From Thunnus maccoyii (taxonomy: Eukaryota > Chordata > Actinopteri > Scombriformes > Scombridae): DNA of 64,000 nt. Below the pieces are notes generated by a model. That model had not been told where the DNA came from. It did no database searches and saw nothing but the letters and a program-made list of their open reading frames with translations. Positions within the stretch are counted from its first letter, which is position 1; each line of letters opens with the position of its first letter. The stretch covers positions 23,596,001-23,660,000 of the forward strand of contig NC_056540.1 of NCBI RefSeq assembly GCF_910596095.1, read 5' to 3'. Shown here piece by piece: positions 21,902 to 44,250 of this stretch. The position numbers and the translations under genes were made by a program.

Positions 21902-24900
21902 TTATAGTATCTCCAAGTCCACGTGACGAACCTCTGGGTTACGTTGCTGTGGCAGAAAAAAAAAACAACAGGGTTGAAATACAAATCCCTGCTTATAAAA
22001 TTCTTTATGATAAATAAACACAAGAAAAACATACTGAAGTACTAAAAAAGACAGTTTCAGCTGTAGTGTGGTCACAGCTGGACGACTAGAAAGTAGAAAG
22101 GATCTATTTTGATGTTTTAATACCTTGAGTTCTTTCTCCAAGCGGTCCACCTCAGCCCCCAGGGTGTCAATGATGTTCTCTCCATGTTTCAGCATAAAGT
22201 TCTCCAGCTCCTCGGGGGTCTTCACCTGCTGAATGTCCTGCAGAGACAAGAGAGCACACACAGAGCTTTATCAGTAAAAAAATATATCTCAGCCATCTGG
22301 ATGCAACAGTTCAGGTTATTTCACATGAGAGATTTCTGTATTTGTGTTTTTTTAATGTGGTTATTGGTTTGAAGTGAGCAGGCCTCGATTGGAAAAAAGT
22401 GATGTAATGATGATAATGATGATGCATTACACAAAAATCCATGAATGTTTTAAATGTGGCTGCTCTTAAGAGTACCATAGATTTCAACAAAACATGCCTG
22501 TGCGTTACTTTAAGGATAGGTTCAAAATTTTTCAAGTCTGTCTTAAAACAAAAGTCAGGTGTCCATATGAACATTGAAACAGGTTTTACTTGATGTAATC
22601 ATTCCTGCTGTTCATACTGACCAGCAGAAGATCACTTCCTAATTCTCTCTGAATGTAAGTGATGGGGGACAAAATCCACAGTCCTTGTTTTGCACAAAAA
22701 TGGATTCATGAGTTTATCTGAAGATGATATGAGTCAGAGTTAGTCAAATAAAGTCTTTTTAGTAATAAGTTCCTCTTTTTGTTTCCATGGACAGTGTTTC
22801 CTTGTTGAGCTGGAATATGTTCTAAAATAAGGACTGTGGATTTTGTCCCCCATCACTCACATTAGGAAGGGATCTTTAAATGTCCATTATAAACAAGAGG
22901 AATAATTACAGCAAGCAAAACCTGTTTCAATCTTCATACAGGCACCTAATTATTGTTTTAAGACTTAAAAAATTGTGAACCAACCCTTTAAATAATTACT
23001 ATACCTAAAATGAGACGATAACAGTCAGTTTAAGTTATTACAAGATACTGTGTTAACTACAGTGAGTACTGTTGTGTTGAAAAGATGAAGTTTCCTTGTG
23101 CACTGGTCAAAAGTAATATTTATAGGTAAATTATGACATTTTGTTCACTCTCAACATACAACTGTCATGATGACATAAACAAGAAAAATAAAAACTGTAA
23201 TTATCCTTTAATGACACTGACTTTGGTTTGGCATTATTGTTCATGTCTTTAGCAATGAGTTGACAGCAAAAAAAGCTGTCAGAAAGATTCATAATGTAGT
23301 TCAAATCCTTATAAAAAGATATTTATTGGCTGCCGTACATCACAGTAAATAGTACAGATGTAATATTTAAATCACGTGGTAATATTAAAGAGATAAAGAA
23401 AAGTGCTGTTTTTGACGGTGTATAAAATATTTATACCAAAGTAGAAGAAAAAAACTTACATTGAGAATTTGGTCAATGTCTTGTTTTTCCAGATAAGACC
23501 GTGTCACCACTCGACCATCGAAGTCAACTTCAGCCTTGAAGCGCACTTTACTCAGACCCAAATCAGTGGCCTTCACGTCATGGATGGCCCTGCACAGAAT
23601 AAAACAAAGCATATCAGGGAATCTCCAGGACAGGCAGGTAGAAAAATTATCCAACTTTAACTTATAGAGACAGTTGATTTCTGCTAAAAAAAAGTTAAGA
23701 ATGACAGAAGTTTGTGTTGATAAAACTTGTGAAGAATAAAATGTACAATGAAAGAGGTTACAATACCTACAATTTTAGTTTATTAAAGCAGGGTTTCTTA
23801 CTCACACTTCCATGTTTTCACAATACTTTGCTCTGTGTACAGCTGGCCATAAAGAAAGGTTCATGTAAAGACCAATAAATACCACATGGTCTATTTATAA
23901 GCCTGAAAGTTGTCCATTAACATTAGTGAACCCATAAAGTTTCTGTCAGACCACATGGTCTTGCTCACTCGGTGGTGGATTCTGATTATTTGGCTTAACG
24001 TGAATGATTACAGACCTCACATCGAGACCTGGTTCACGTTTTAACGGCCACGTAGGCGTACGCTTGTGAACGTGCGTGTCTGTGCGTTCGCTGACCTTAC
24101 AGCAGGGTCGCTCTCCAGGAACTCTGTGAGCTTCTGAACACGTTCGGCCTGTATAGAGCGTCCCAGCAGGGCCTCTGTGTTTGTGTAAATGAGGAAGGCT
24201 GAGACGGTGCCCAGCAACGTGCCCACGCCCAGGGAGCCCAGGCTGTCATAGTACGGGTTACCTGGGACAACACAGAGACGGACAGAAGAAAAGAAACTGA
24301 AATTTTAAAAATATAAAAAGGATAGTTTTACATTTGGCTCATTGCCAAAGTTTACAAGACAGGCAGTTGCTTATCAATTTGTCATTTGGCATACGAACAG
24401 AAGAATAATAAATCATAGTAGAGATGAAGAAGATCACATAATGAAGCAATAAAAATCTGAACTTTATAACTCCATGACTTGGAACAAGTGCTAATGTAAC
24501 TACAGACTGATGGATACACCATTAGTATGTAGTACAGGCACTGGGACACATCAGTAGTCTTGTTTTTCAGTGATGAGTGTCTGTATTTTTGCTTACCTGT
24601 CAGTGAGGTAAGCCCCATGCAGCTGGCAGCCATAATTACTCCAAGTACAGCAGCAGCATCCTCCAGCAGTACGACATTAGTGCTGGGGTCTCGACTCTGC
24701 ATCACTGCACGCGTAAAACAAGCAGTTTGTACCCACGTTACACAAATTTGGGATTTGACCAGAAAACATTTACATTTGTTGTCAGAAATGTGTCTTCTTT
24801 CCTTCACAACGTGCAAATCAACTTCATCTGAATGAAACTGTCTGTCCACAGTGACAGAAAACAGCTGGTTTTCATTTAACTCCAGAGGTGAATTTCATCC

Positions 24901-27900
24901 ATATTAAACTGATGGTCTGTGTATTCAAGCCCGACCTCACGTCTGCCCAGATCTAAACACACACACTGAAACACTTCTCTCTCTAAGAGTTGAATTTGTT
25001 ATTCATGTTTACACCACTTTACAACCAGTTTATTTTGCCTAATTATTTTGTGTTTATACATAGTGGACAATCCTGGAACAGCATTGATAAGCTGTGAAGG
25101 ACTGTATAATAAATGTGGACATTTACTGGAAACACGCATCACTACAGATCATACAGCAGCAGCCCCTCAGTGGCTATTTAAGGGTAGGAAATAGTCAGTA
25201 AACAAGGTATGTTGTTGGCTTGGAGAACAGCAGTACAGTGTGAGTAAATTGCTGATCACTACCGGTGCGTTGTAATGTCAGGAGGGGATATTGATTCCAA
25301 AACACTACACAAAAACATAGACTAAAATATTTCTGTTGTACATACCGTACTCATAAAAAGAGACTCCTTGCAGCTGGGCACTCTTCTTTATCTCATTGAC
25401 AGCTACAAGTAATGTGGCTGAGAAAAGAAAACAGAAATAGATGTTTAAGTACAAATTGCACAACGTCAAAATGTCATCCAATATGCATTATTTCGATATT
25501 GTAACCGACCTCCTTCAGATACCAGAGAACCTGCCAAAATACAGTAGGCCTGTAACAGAGAATTGTATAACAAGCTAGTTGATGGATCATTATTATCATT
25601 TTTTATGTCTTGTATAACAAGTAAGAGTTAAATACAGACACTCACCCATAACAAAGATTCAATGGGCTCTGGGTGCAGCAAACCCATAATGCCATGGTAC
25701 CAGGACAGGCCTGCTCCCATCATAAAAATGCCCACGCCGCTGATGAGGGAGGCGATGTAGCGCATGTTGGAGAAGCCATACCTGAAAAAGACAGAAGGTC
25801 TTCATTAAAGCTGCTATTTAGGCAAACATTGTTTACTAAATTATACACACACACTTGTACACCCTGATTCTCTCACATATACCGTTTGCACATGATTAGA
25901 AGTTACATCAGCAAAGTTGTAGATCTGTATCTTCTGCCTGATGTTTTTGTCTTGTCATGGTGTTGTGGCAACATTCAATGTTGCATATTCATTTCTATAA
26001 ATCTATTTTTACTCTTTACTTCTACTCTTTGGTGCTGCAATGGACTAAGACTCTTTGGGGAAGACTCAACTTCCTCTCATCATCTTTCTTGGTGTATTAT
26101 AGCGTGGTGCTTACGGGTGCCCGGGGTCGGGGTTGCGGACTGACTGGCTGATTCCCAGAGCAAGCAGGGCCTGATTGCAGGTGTCGGCCAGAGAGTGGAT
26201 GGCCTCGGAGAACATGCTAGCTGATCCAGTGTAGACCCAAGCCAGGAGCTTGAAAAAGAAATTCAGCCCATTGCTGCAGACAAAGAAAACCAGTGGATGA
26301 AACAGTCACAGGGTAATGTAACAATTTATCTTGGAAAGATTATTTAATGATTAACAGTAGCTCTGATTGAGGTGGTTTACAGATTTATCAGGTTGCTGGT
26401 GCTGGACGTCAAAAGCAAATTTGGCTGGATGTTTAAGTTTCCCATAGTTTGAAGCCAACTGAATTAACAACATACAATTAATCCCATTTTTTGTTACTTA
26501 AAAGTTCAACTGAAATAACATCTGATCAACCCTTTTTGCAGTTAAAACTGTTTTTTTTTTTATTATTATAAAGTTAGAAAAGGGTCTTTGGGGCATCTGG
26601 CGGGCTGCCAGAGTGCCAGTGTTTCACTGTAAGGAACAAGAGACAAAGTAAACAAACTTGCGCTTTAGCTACAGTACTGTGCAAAAATTTTAGGAGAACA
26701 AAGAGTCCTGCAACAGACGGTTTGGCCCCCACAGAGCCCTGATCTCAACATCATCGAGTCAGTCTGGGATTACATGAAGAGACAGAATCAACTGAGACAC
26801 TTAAATCCACCTAAGAACTACGGGAAGTTCTCCAAGATGCAGGAACAACCGACCTGCCAAGTACCTTGAAAAACCGTACCAAGGAGAACTGCTGCTGTTT
26901 TAAAGGCAAAGCTACTAACATCAAATATTGATTAAATTTAGGGTTCTTCTGTTTACTGAACTTTGTATGAAGTTAACTGATGAAAGCATCCTCACTGTAC
27001 TTTTAGTGTCTAAAATCTTTGCACAGTACTGTACATGTCATGAGCAGACGGTGTGCTGTTAGCAGTGGTAGCGGACCAGACCAGCATCTAACCAGACTGG
27101 TGACGTTTATAGATACATGACATGTTTAATATTTTGCAGCTGAGCAGCTAATTAGCTATCTAGCCTGCACTTTTCCCAGTGATTGTTTATTTGGACACGA
27201 GGCACAAGTTAGATAAGGAGGAGACTGCAGCAGTAAAGCTGATGTGAGCTGTTGTTCAGAGTCTGTGGCGCTTGCGTTGGGTAGCAAACACAAGAGCAAG
27301 TCTATCAAATTAATAGAAGAGTAGGGGGCGCCATCATGAAACCAAAAAATATTGAATCTACATTTTATCCCTTTGGCTTTCTTTTTTCTCATGGAGAACA
27401 CAGGACACATGATTTTCAGAGCAGATATGTATGCTGTAGCAGACAAACTATTTTCTGTTCAGTGCAAAAATCTTCCATCTTTTATGTTATGATCCTTCTG
27501 AATCACACTCAGATTTACACCCAGACCGGACCTCTCCTGCAATATTCACTTAAGTAATTGAGTCTCGTGTGTCTGAAAGAAACAGTTTGCTGTTCATGTG
27601 ACTGCACATGTCCTCTAACACAATCATCCTAATCAAATAGGCCACTGGAGCTCATGTGAGAACAAGGTTCCCATGCTATTCAAATTTACTAGTCGGTGTC
27701 GATATGACGCATGCTAGCAGTAACGAGTCAAAATTCTACGGTGCAAAATATTTCTTTATAACAAACGGTTAGTATGTGTTACGGCAACAAACTTTATCCA
27801 ATCAAGATTTTGGTCCTGCTTTCAAGCTTTTCAAGATCTAAAAAGTTGCATTCATAATTTTCCTGCATACTGTATGTAGTAACCCTGCTGAGGACAGACT

Positions 27901-30900
27901 GATAGTTCCAATACCTCCTATCGTGTGTGCTACAGCTCAGTAAAGTCATTTAAAAAAAAAAAAGATTTCAAAGCAAAACCAAAAAGCATTCAGCAGCAAG
28001 AAGGGAGACTGGCGAGAGTATGAAAACTCACATGCAAATAGCGACCATGACCACCTTTCCTGGCCCTTCCAGAAATGTTGTCCTCTTGCCTGATCGAGGC
28101 TTTATGAAACAAAGAAAAAGATGTGAATTGTCTGCAATGTGCCATTAGCAGCAGTTAATAAAGAAAGAAGAAGAGTATCTGTCAGTCGGAGCAGTGGCTT
28201 GCGGTTTGCTAATATTTGATTATCACATATTGATTCTGGTAAAATTGAGTCATTTAGCAACCGACCTTAGACAAAATATACACATGGTGTGAATTTCCTG
28301 CCTTGTTGTCATTAACGAACTTATATAGTTATCTGATGAAGCATGCAGGCGAGACTCTGACAAAACAAGCCAGTGGAGTATAGAATATACCATGACATAC
28401 CAGAGAAGTACAGAGCAGTACAATAACATCAGCATCGTACAGTTAAAGAGGGGGGGACTGCATGAATGACAACAGATAATGACATTGTCATATAGATTCA
28501 ATGACCTTAGTAAAAGAGACAAAGGTCACGCAAACACCACTGGATGCTATAAGAGCAATTTGGGCACGGTGAGACCAAACACATTGATTTTTCTTTCACA
28601 GATAAAAAGGATTTTGGACACAATGATAAAATATTAAACAAACGTACGCACCTTAGTATTTCCCCAAAAGTCTTTGTATTCTTTCAACAACTGTTGATTC
28701 CGAAAAATATCTGGAGGTGAACAAACAAGAGATTAAAGCTGCAACGGTTAGTTGATCGACAGGAAATTCATCATCAACTATTTTGATAGTCAATTAATCG
28801 TTTCATTCTTCTAAAGAAGAAGAGGTTCTAGCCTCTTGAATGAATATAATATAATACATATTTATATTTTCTGTTTTCTTCGGTCTTCATCGATCATAAT
28901 ATCACCATGGGCTTTGAGAGACATTTTTCACAATTTTTGGATATTTTATAGACCAAATGATTAATCAAGAGAATATGAATGAAATGAAAATAATCGTTAG
29001 TTGCGGCCCTACAAGAGACTGACATAAAGAAAATGTCAGTGTCAAATTAATATCGGCTAAGAAACAATCACGTAAGCTTATGAATGAGTTTCTGCAAGCT
29101 CCAAAATGTGAATTTGTCTCGGTTCTGAGTACAATCAAATAAAAAAGTGCATTAAGATGAAACCTAAAGCATAGTATCAAATATATTAATATATAATCAT
29201 ATGCAAAAAATGCATATGCAGACAAGGAAAAATAAAAACCTACTCTCTTGGTACTCTCTCTCCACCTCTTTCCTGAGTTTTCTCTCTCTGGCTAGAGCTT
29301 CATGACTTCCCCACACATCCAGAGCTCTAATGTTCACAGAGAGAAGTAAACGGATCGAGAAAAGTTAGAGAGCAGCATTCATAACAATGAAAATAACGAT
29401 GTGATTTGTGCTACAGTTTAACAGGAGACGTATAAAGTTGTGTGTCGAGCAGAGGGATGTAAAACTAACTTGGCCTCCACGTCTGACCGCAAAAACACAG
29501 TGAAAGCCTCTGTGTCGTCGTGGGGGCTGCGTCTTCTGATCTTCCGAAGTTGTTCCAGATCACTGTGATTAGAGAGAGGGGGGCGAGACGAAGAGGAAAA
29601 TGTATGAACACCTGCGTTAAATGATGTCAGGCAGTCTTATATTAACTAATCGCAACAGCATGTTTACTTATTAACTGAAAGGAATTTGTGCTGTGGTTGT
29701 GGTCTGCCAGCTACAGTAGCACTGAGCCAGCTGCACAGAATACTTTGGCACTGAAAACATACAAGTAGTTGTATATATTAAATAAATTAGACAAAACACA
29801 GAATGTTTAAAGGCACATGACTTACCTTGGTTTGAGGCAGAACTCATTCATGGCTCTCACAGCAGTAATAAAGTTGTTCTTAGTATACTTGGATCCATAT
29901 TCCCTTTTCTTCAGGACAGCTCGGACTGAACATGTAGCAGAGGGAAATATATTACACAGTGTTGTCATTGTCAGTTCAAATCCTATATTCCCTACTGGTG
30001 TCGTTTCTTGATTAACTATCAAAGGAAAACTATTCTGTGAGTAAGATATCAAGACTTTACACTACATCGGTTTCATGTGATGTGTGTGAAAATGTTGTTC
30101 ACCGTTACCTTTCACTTGAATTGTCTCAGCTTTAGTCAGCCCCTTAACTGTCGAACCTGTGAAAGCAGCCGTTTCAATTAGATACTAGTAGTTGATAAAA
30201 GTTACTTAAAAGCAAAACTCGTAATGGGAGAGATTTGAATTTTTCCCCCCAAAAAAGAGAAAAACTCAACTTACCAGAACTGTCCTCTGCTTCTTTTGTT
30301 CCAGGTATGCCATTAAAAACAAACAAACAGTTTTAGCATTAAAGGGAAAACAGGTAATAACTGTGTACAAAATGCCAAATGCAAGACAGACAAACAATTG
30401 AACCACTTCTTCAGCAGGCAAACATAAAAATCTGTTACCTGTAGCTTTTCCAGCAGCGGCCAACACCTTTTCTGCCACAGGAGCATCACCTGATGCAGAT
30501 TTTGGGGGACCATCTTTACTGTCTCCAGAGGTAGAGTAGTACTGCACCTTGCCCAGCCCTAGAGAAGCAACACGGCAGTCTGGAAGGCTGAACCACAAGC
30601 TATGTATGCTTCCACTTTGCCAACCTGCGCAACAAAATGAGATAGAGGGAAATTAAAATGCCACAGTAACCACCCGACATAAATCAAAATACAAAAACAA
30701 AGGTAAAAGAAACAAATGCAATTAAAGGCTAAATTATATGCACTCAAATATAAAATATGAAAATATTATGAATACAACAGATGTGATGGATAATGCAACA
30801 AAATAAAAGTCGAAATGAGCAGTCTGTCCTCACTGTCAGAGGAGGAGCCCCCTCTCCCGACACAGAGGAGAAATGTGTGTTAAAGGATGGGTTCATAATT

Positions 30901-31913
30901 CAAGTCTGTCTTAAAACAACAGTCAGGTACCCATATGGACACTGAAAGAGGTTTTCCTCGCTGTAATCATTCCTCCTCCTCATACTGGCTATTAAAAGAT
31001 CCCCTTCAAAAGTGCTTTCACTGTGAGTGATTGGGGCCAAAATCCACAGTGTGTCCACATAGTCATTTTGTACAAAAATGCATTTAAAAGTTTATCTGAA
31101 GCTTATATGAGGCTTCGGCAGTCTGAGTTAGTCGCATCAAGTGGATATCTGCCACATTTACAGTCTTTTTAGCATCAAATTCCCTCTTTGTGTTTCCTCA
31201 GACAGTGTTTCCCTGTTGAGCTGCGGTGGAAGTATAGTAACAAAAAGAGGAACTTTGGCACTAAAAAGACTGTAACGTTGAAAGATATCTACTTGATTTG
31301 ACTAATTTGGACGGCTGAAGCTTCATATTAGCTTCAGATAAACTTTGACTGTGGATTTTGTCCCCCATCCATTATATTGTAAGTGCATAATAATAACTTT
31401 ATTTACATAGCACCTTTAAAAACAGAGTTTACTTGCTTTGACAGATAGAACAAAAGCAGAATACTCAGAAAGCAATATAACAATAGTAAGACAAAATTAA
31501 GATAAAGTTAAGACAAGAGGACAAAAGATGCAAAACCATAGTAGAGAGAAGACAAAAAGATGATGAACGAATGGCCAGTATGAACAGGAGGAGTGATTAT
31601 CGCAAGAAAAACCTATTTTAATCTTCATTTGGGCACCTGACTTGTTTTAAGACAAACTTGAAACATTGTGAGGCCTCCCTTCCAAGAGTTTGATTGTTTT
31701 TCGGTTATCTGGCATAGTATATCAACACCAGTACTCAAGAGAAAGAAAATGCTGAAGCTAACATCTGGTCGCTCGGAAATGAGCCTCCTCACCGTGGCAC
31801 AGCTGGGGACACAGCTGGGGGAACCTCGGGGGCCGCTGGGACAGGGACGCCCTGCGTTGCAAGGAGACCCTGCAGAAGACATGCCAGGGTCTGTGGGCCA
31901 GGCTGGGGAACAT
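21902..31913 (-). CDS. slc30a9: solute carrier family 30 member 9 (ZnT9, mitochondrial zinc transporter), complete, 18 coding exons
   Basis: Exons in transcript order: 31793-31913, 30439-30624, 30275-30292 (18-nt microexon), 30109-30156, 29826-29925, 29470-29562, 29244-29326, 28652-28710, 28032-28099, 26115-26273, 25646-25781, 25510-25549, 25346-25417, 24597-24704, 24096-24261, 23460-23589, 22124-22237, 21902-21946. They sum to 1746 nt, in frame, giving 581 aa (human 568). ZnT9 exports zinc from the mitochondrial matrix. The N-terminus (MFPSLAHRPWHVFCRVSLQRR) is basic and leader-like. Residues about 130-235 form the conserved region with REYGSKYTKNNFITAVRAM. The cation-efflux membrane domain starts near residue 243 with the H285xxxD289 motif (EAIHSLADT) and LLEDAAAVLG later. 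The C-terminal domain ends RNPEVRHVDLEIL. The 18-nt microexon has a weak acceptor and is phase-neutral, so it may be optional. Confidence 0.96.
22510..22992. mobile_element. fold-back element family F, copy 1 (shortened)
   Basis: The ends are inverted: TTAAGGATAGGTTCAAAATTT on the left, and on the right AAATTGTGAACCAACCCTTTAA. Inside, CACAGTCCTTG and its complement AAGGACTGTGGATTTTGTCC face each other, as do CTTCCTAATTC and TTAGGAAGGGATC. Two longer copies lie at 30880-31670 and 38851-39417. It is in slc30a9's last-but-one intron. Non-coding. Confidence 0.85.
26672..27031 (+). mobile_element. internally deleted Tc1/mariner transposon relic
   Basis: Terminal inverted repeats of about 22 bp (CAGTACTGTGCAAAAATTTTA at the left, its complement TAAAATCTTTGCACAGTACTG at the right) are flanked by TA duplications (26670-26671, 27032-27033). 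Inside, the plus strand encodes a C-terminal transposase remnant around 26720-26780 (QSPDLNIIESVWDYMK), the typical Tc1 block containing the last catalytic acidic residue. The rest of the transposase is deleted and the frame is closed by a stop. It is in an slc30a9 intron and is immobile by itself. Confidence 0.92.
28735..29011. mobile_element. non-autonomous DNA transposon, AGGGCTGCAAC-terminus family, copy 3
   Basis: Left end AAAGCTGCAACGGTTAGTTG; right end (complement) AGGGCCGCAACTAACGATTA. Internal opposed blocks AACTATTTTGATAGTCAATTAATCG and CCAAATGATTAATCAAGAGA. This is the best preserved of the three copies. It lies in an slc30a9 intron. Confidence 0.75.
30880..31670. mobile_element. 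fold-back element family F, copy 2, interrupted by a retroposon tail
   Basis: Starts TTAAAGGATGGGTTCATAATTC and ends in GACAAACTTGAAACATTGTGAGG, the opposed end. The body matches copy 3 in inverted orientation: the block CTCAGACAGTGTTTCCCTGTTGAGC at about 31197-31221 appears in copy 3 as its reverse complement. Positions 31389-31571 are a foreign insert. It lies in slc30a9 intron 1. Confidence 0.85.
31389..31571 (-). mobile_element. L2-type retroposon tail inserted in family F copy 2
   Basis: Reads on the minus strand as AAAGGTGCTATGTAAATAAAG, the same terminus as the LINE at 15604-16820 and the fragment at 45838-45895. Comparison with copy 3 of family F shows that this 180-bp segment is extra, so it inserted after the fold-back element did. 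Confidence 0.75.
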
Positions 31914-32510
31914 CCTCGCTGGTACTGACGTGCAGGAGCTTGCTGTACGGAGTCACAGACAAATCCCCCGGTCACTGTTAATGTTAGCAGCCTGCTTGAC
32001 AACTTAACTTCACCCCATTCAGACAGATTAAACGCCGAGTCCTGAAGCCAAGAAGTGGCGTTAATTTGGCTGCAAACACACTCAGATGTTCCACACGGCC
32101 GACACCGGTGCCTAACTAAATTATTGTCATTAATAATCACTCAGCTAGTCAACTAATGCCTTTGCCGGCCGGCTAATAGCACTGACGGTGCTACCGATCC
32201 CGGAGGCTATAGAGCCACAAACTTAGCTAACCTAACTAGCTTGTACCGTAAGCTATTAGCCGCCGTCAGTAACAAGTGCTGTATAACATTTTAATTGACT
32301 CAAAAACAACCACAGCTGACTAGTTAGTACATCTAGATGAGGTGATTCAGAAAAGTCATACCTTTCTATGGTTAGGGTTGTTCTGCATAATCTGTTTCCA
32401 TTTTGAGAATCTATGACAAGACTGTTGGTAACGCTGCTACAAACCAAACACACACACGTGACCTATGACACACACGAAGCGACGCTGTTGATGTTCTCGC
32501 GAGAATGCAT
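31914..32510 (-). promoter_or_regulatory. slc30a9 5'UTR and promoter region
   Basis: Upstream of the slc30a9 ATG a splice acceptor fits at 31943 (CCGTACAG|CAAGC), and a donor fits at about 32363 (AGAAAG|gtatga). This suggests a non-coding first exon from roughly 32364 to 32480 and a short 5'UTR intron. The TCTCGCGAGA element lies just beyond. The UTR structure is inferred only from splice-site matches. Confidence 0.45.
32495..32504. promoter_or_regulatory. TCTCGCGAGA palindromic promoter motif
   Basis: A perfect TCTCGCGAGA (within TTCTCGCGAGAA), a known core element of TATA-less, often bidirectional vertebrate promoters of housekeeping genes. It is placed where the slc30a9 start would be if the inferred 5'UTR exon is right. 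Confidence 0.7.
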
Positions 32511-32609
32511 TTGATTTAAGTTTCATGTCACCTGTTATCGCGATATTCATTAAAACTCAAGGCAAGGTCATTTTTTTCTTTCTTCTTTTTTGCCAGTTTT
32601 GGAAACTAA

Positions 32610-33465
32610 CCAAGTATATTTACTCAAGAACTATATTTAATTATAATTTTTACTCTTTACTTAAGTATTTCTTTTTCACGCTATGTTATACTTCCACTCC
32701 ACTACATTTCTGAGGGAAATATTGCACTTCCTGCTCCACTACATTTATTTCACAGCTTTAGTTACTTTTCAAGATTTGACACAATGGATAATATAACAAG
32801 CTTTTAAAATAAAACACATAGTTAAAGATGAAACCAGTGGTTTCCAACGTTTTTGGCTTTTGACGTCTTACAAAAAGCAGTGTGTAGTTGGGGTCACATT
32901 TCAGATGTCTATGTTGTTGTTAACAGCTCCACCAAGTTGTGATTTTCCCCTCTAAACTTCTTACATGGTTTAATTTCAATAAATGTTCAAATGATCCAAT
33001 ATTTCACCAAAAATCAAAGATTAGAGAAAAGTCCAAAAACTGAAAACAGATTTGTGTGTCAGAACTTTGTCTTTTCTTCTTTCCTCTCCCGTTAATCATC
33101 TCATGACCCCTCTGATTTATCTGGTGACCCTTTGGAGGGGCCTGACCCCTAGGTTGGGAAACACTGGACTAAACTAGATAACTGTATATAAAGGAGTTCA
33201 AACTAGCTCCACCTCCAGCAGCTACAACAGTAACATGCTGCTTAAACACTGATGCTTCAGTATTAATAATCTAATGATGTCATATATAATAATATATCAG
33301 TCAGAGGGACCAAACCACTACTTTTACTTTAATACTTTAAGTACATTTTACTGCTAATGCTTAAGTAGGATTTTTCATGCAGGACTTTTACTTGTAATGG
33401 AGTATTTTTACATTGCTGTATTGGTACTTTTATTTAAGTAAAGGATCTGAAACTTCTTCCACCTC
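32610..33465. mobile_element. widespread percomorph DNA repeat (ACTTTTACTTAAGTA-rich), split by a hAT insert
   Basis: Carries the diagnostic blocks of a very common fish repeat: TTACTCTTTACTTAAGTATTTC, CTTCCACTCCACTACATTTC, GCACTTCCTGCTCCACTACATTT, CAGCTCCACCT-type blocks, TACTTTAAGTACATTTTACTGC, GCAGGACTTTTACTTGTAATGG, and the end GGATCTGAAACTTCTTCCACC. Positions 32835-33166 do not belong to it. It lies between the slc30a9 promoter and the gsr 3' end. Confidence 0.85.
32835..33166. mobile_element. non-autonomous hAT element (332 bp)
   Basis: Terminal inverted repeats CAGTGGTTTCCAACGTTTTTGG (left) and CCTAGGTTGGGAAACACTG (right). It is flanked by an imperfect 8-bp duplication: GATGAAAC at 32827-32834 and GACTAAAC at 33167-33174, the duplication length typical of hAT. 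No transposase. Nested inside the surrounding repeat. Confidence 0.85.
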
Positions 33466-33903
33466 TGCTTTTTGCTACTGTTTTTTATTATCTCACCTTA
33501 TATTTTAATATCTTAAGTTATTTACGATATCAGGCTATTTTGTCACACTCAGTTGTGCAGGAAGTATTCATTTACTCATAGATCATTTACTTTAGTAAAT
33601 GTGGCAATACCACAATATCAAAGTACTCTACATTAGTCTTGCATTGTCACCAAATTTTACTTTAGATATTGGAGCTTTACTGATTCATAAAAATGTAAGC
33701 AGCATTTCGGTGTTTTGTAGATGGTTGAGGTGGAGAATATTACCAGTGATGAAATATGGTGTTACTTTCAGGAATACAGCTCCCTCTGTCCAAATATGAG
33801 AAGTACTTCATTCATTGGCCAACCCACAGAGAGGGCAGGGCACCATGAGAGAAGGGTGTTACACGCAGGAAAGAATCACAACACTTATGAAAAAACCTGC
33901 AAG

Positions 33904-33909
33904 TTTATT
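33904..33909 (-). terminator. gsr polyadenylation signal (minus-strand AATAAA)
   Basis: Plus-strand TTTATT reads AATAAA on the minus strand, about 490 bases after the gsr stop codon. It gives a 3'UTR of ordinary length. Confidence 0.65.
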
Positions 33910-34393
33910 GATTCTTTATAACAGTACAGTAGATATGTTATGACCTTGCATTGGTAGTAAATAGGTGCCTTAAGGAGCAGCAGTGTTTGTAATATCCATC
34001 TTACAAATGACTGACAAATCAAACACATACACTAGGAGAGAGGTCATTTGACATCCCGTGCAATCACTTGACAACAATACCTGCAGATCCATCACTTCCA
34101 TTTCACAATCATTAAAATGGAATCCAGAATATTCAATCAATAATCAAGACCAACAGTACAGTTTAAGAAGGCCAGAACTCGGTCTTGGTCCGTTTAGGTA
34201 AAAATTAGAAAAATTAAACACTGCGCACAAATAAGGTCACTTAAATGAGAGAAAATGGAAGCATGTAGGTAGATTTATAAAGCAAGTCGTCAAGCAGATG
34301 CGAGAGTAGTAGTATGGTGTGGTGACCCTGTCCTGGTATGCTTGTCTGGGTTACTGGTCGTATAGGGAAGCAAGGTGGCCGTTTGCGTTTGCA

Positions 34394-44250
<9,857 letters not shown>

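Noticed and set aside
26720-26900. Intact Tc1 transposase
   Set aside because: Only the C-terminal block remains and a stop follows; the element is 360 bp instead of about 1.6 kb.
32256-32453. Coding first exon of slc30a9 (65-codon frame)
   Set aside because: It opens on GTG, not ATG. The ATG at 31913 starts a leader-like sequence that splices in phase, so this region is better seen as 5'UTR.
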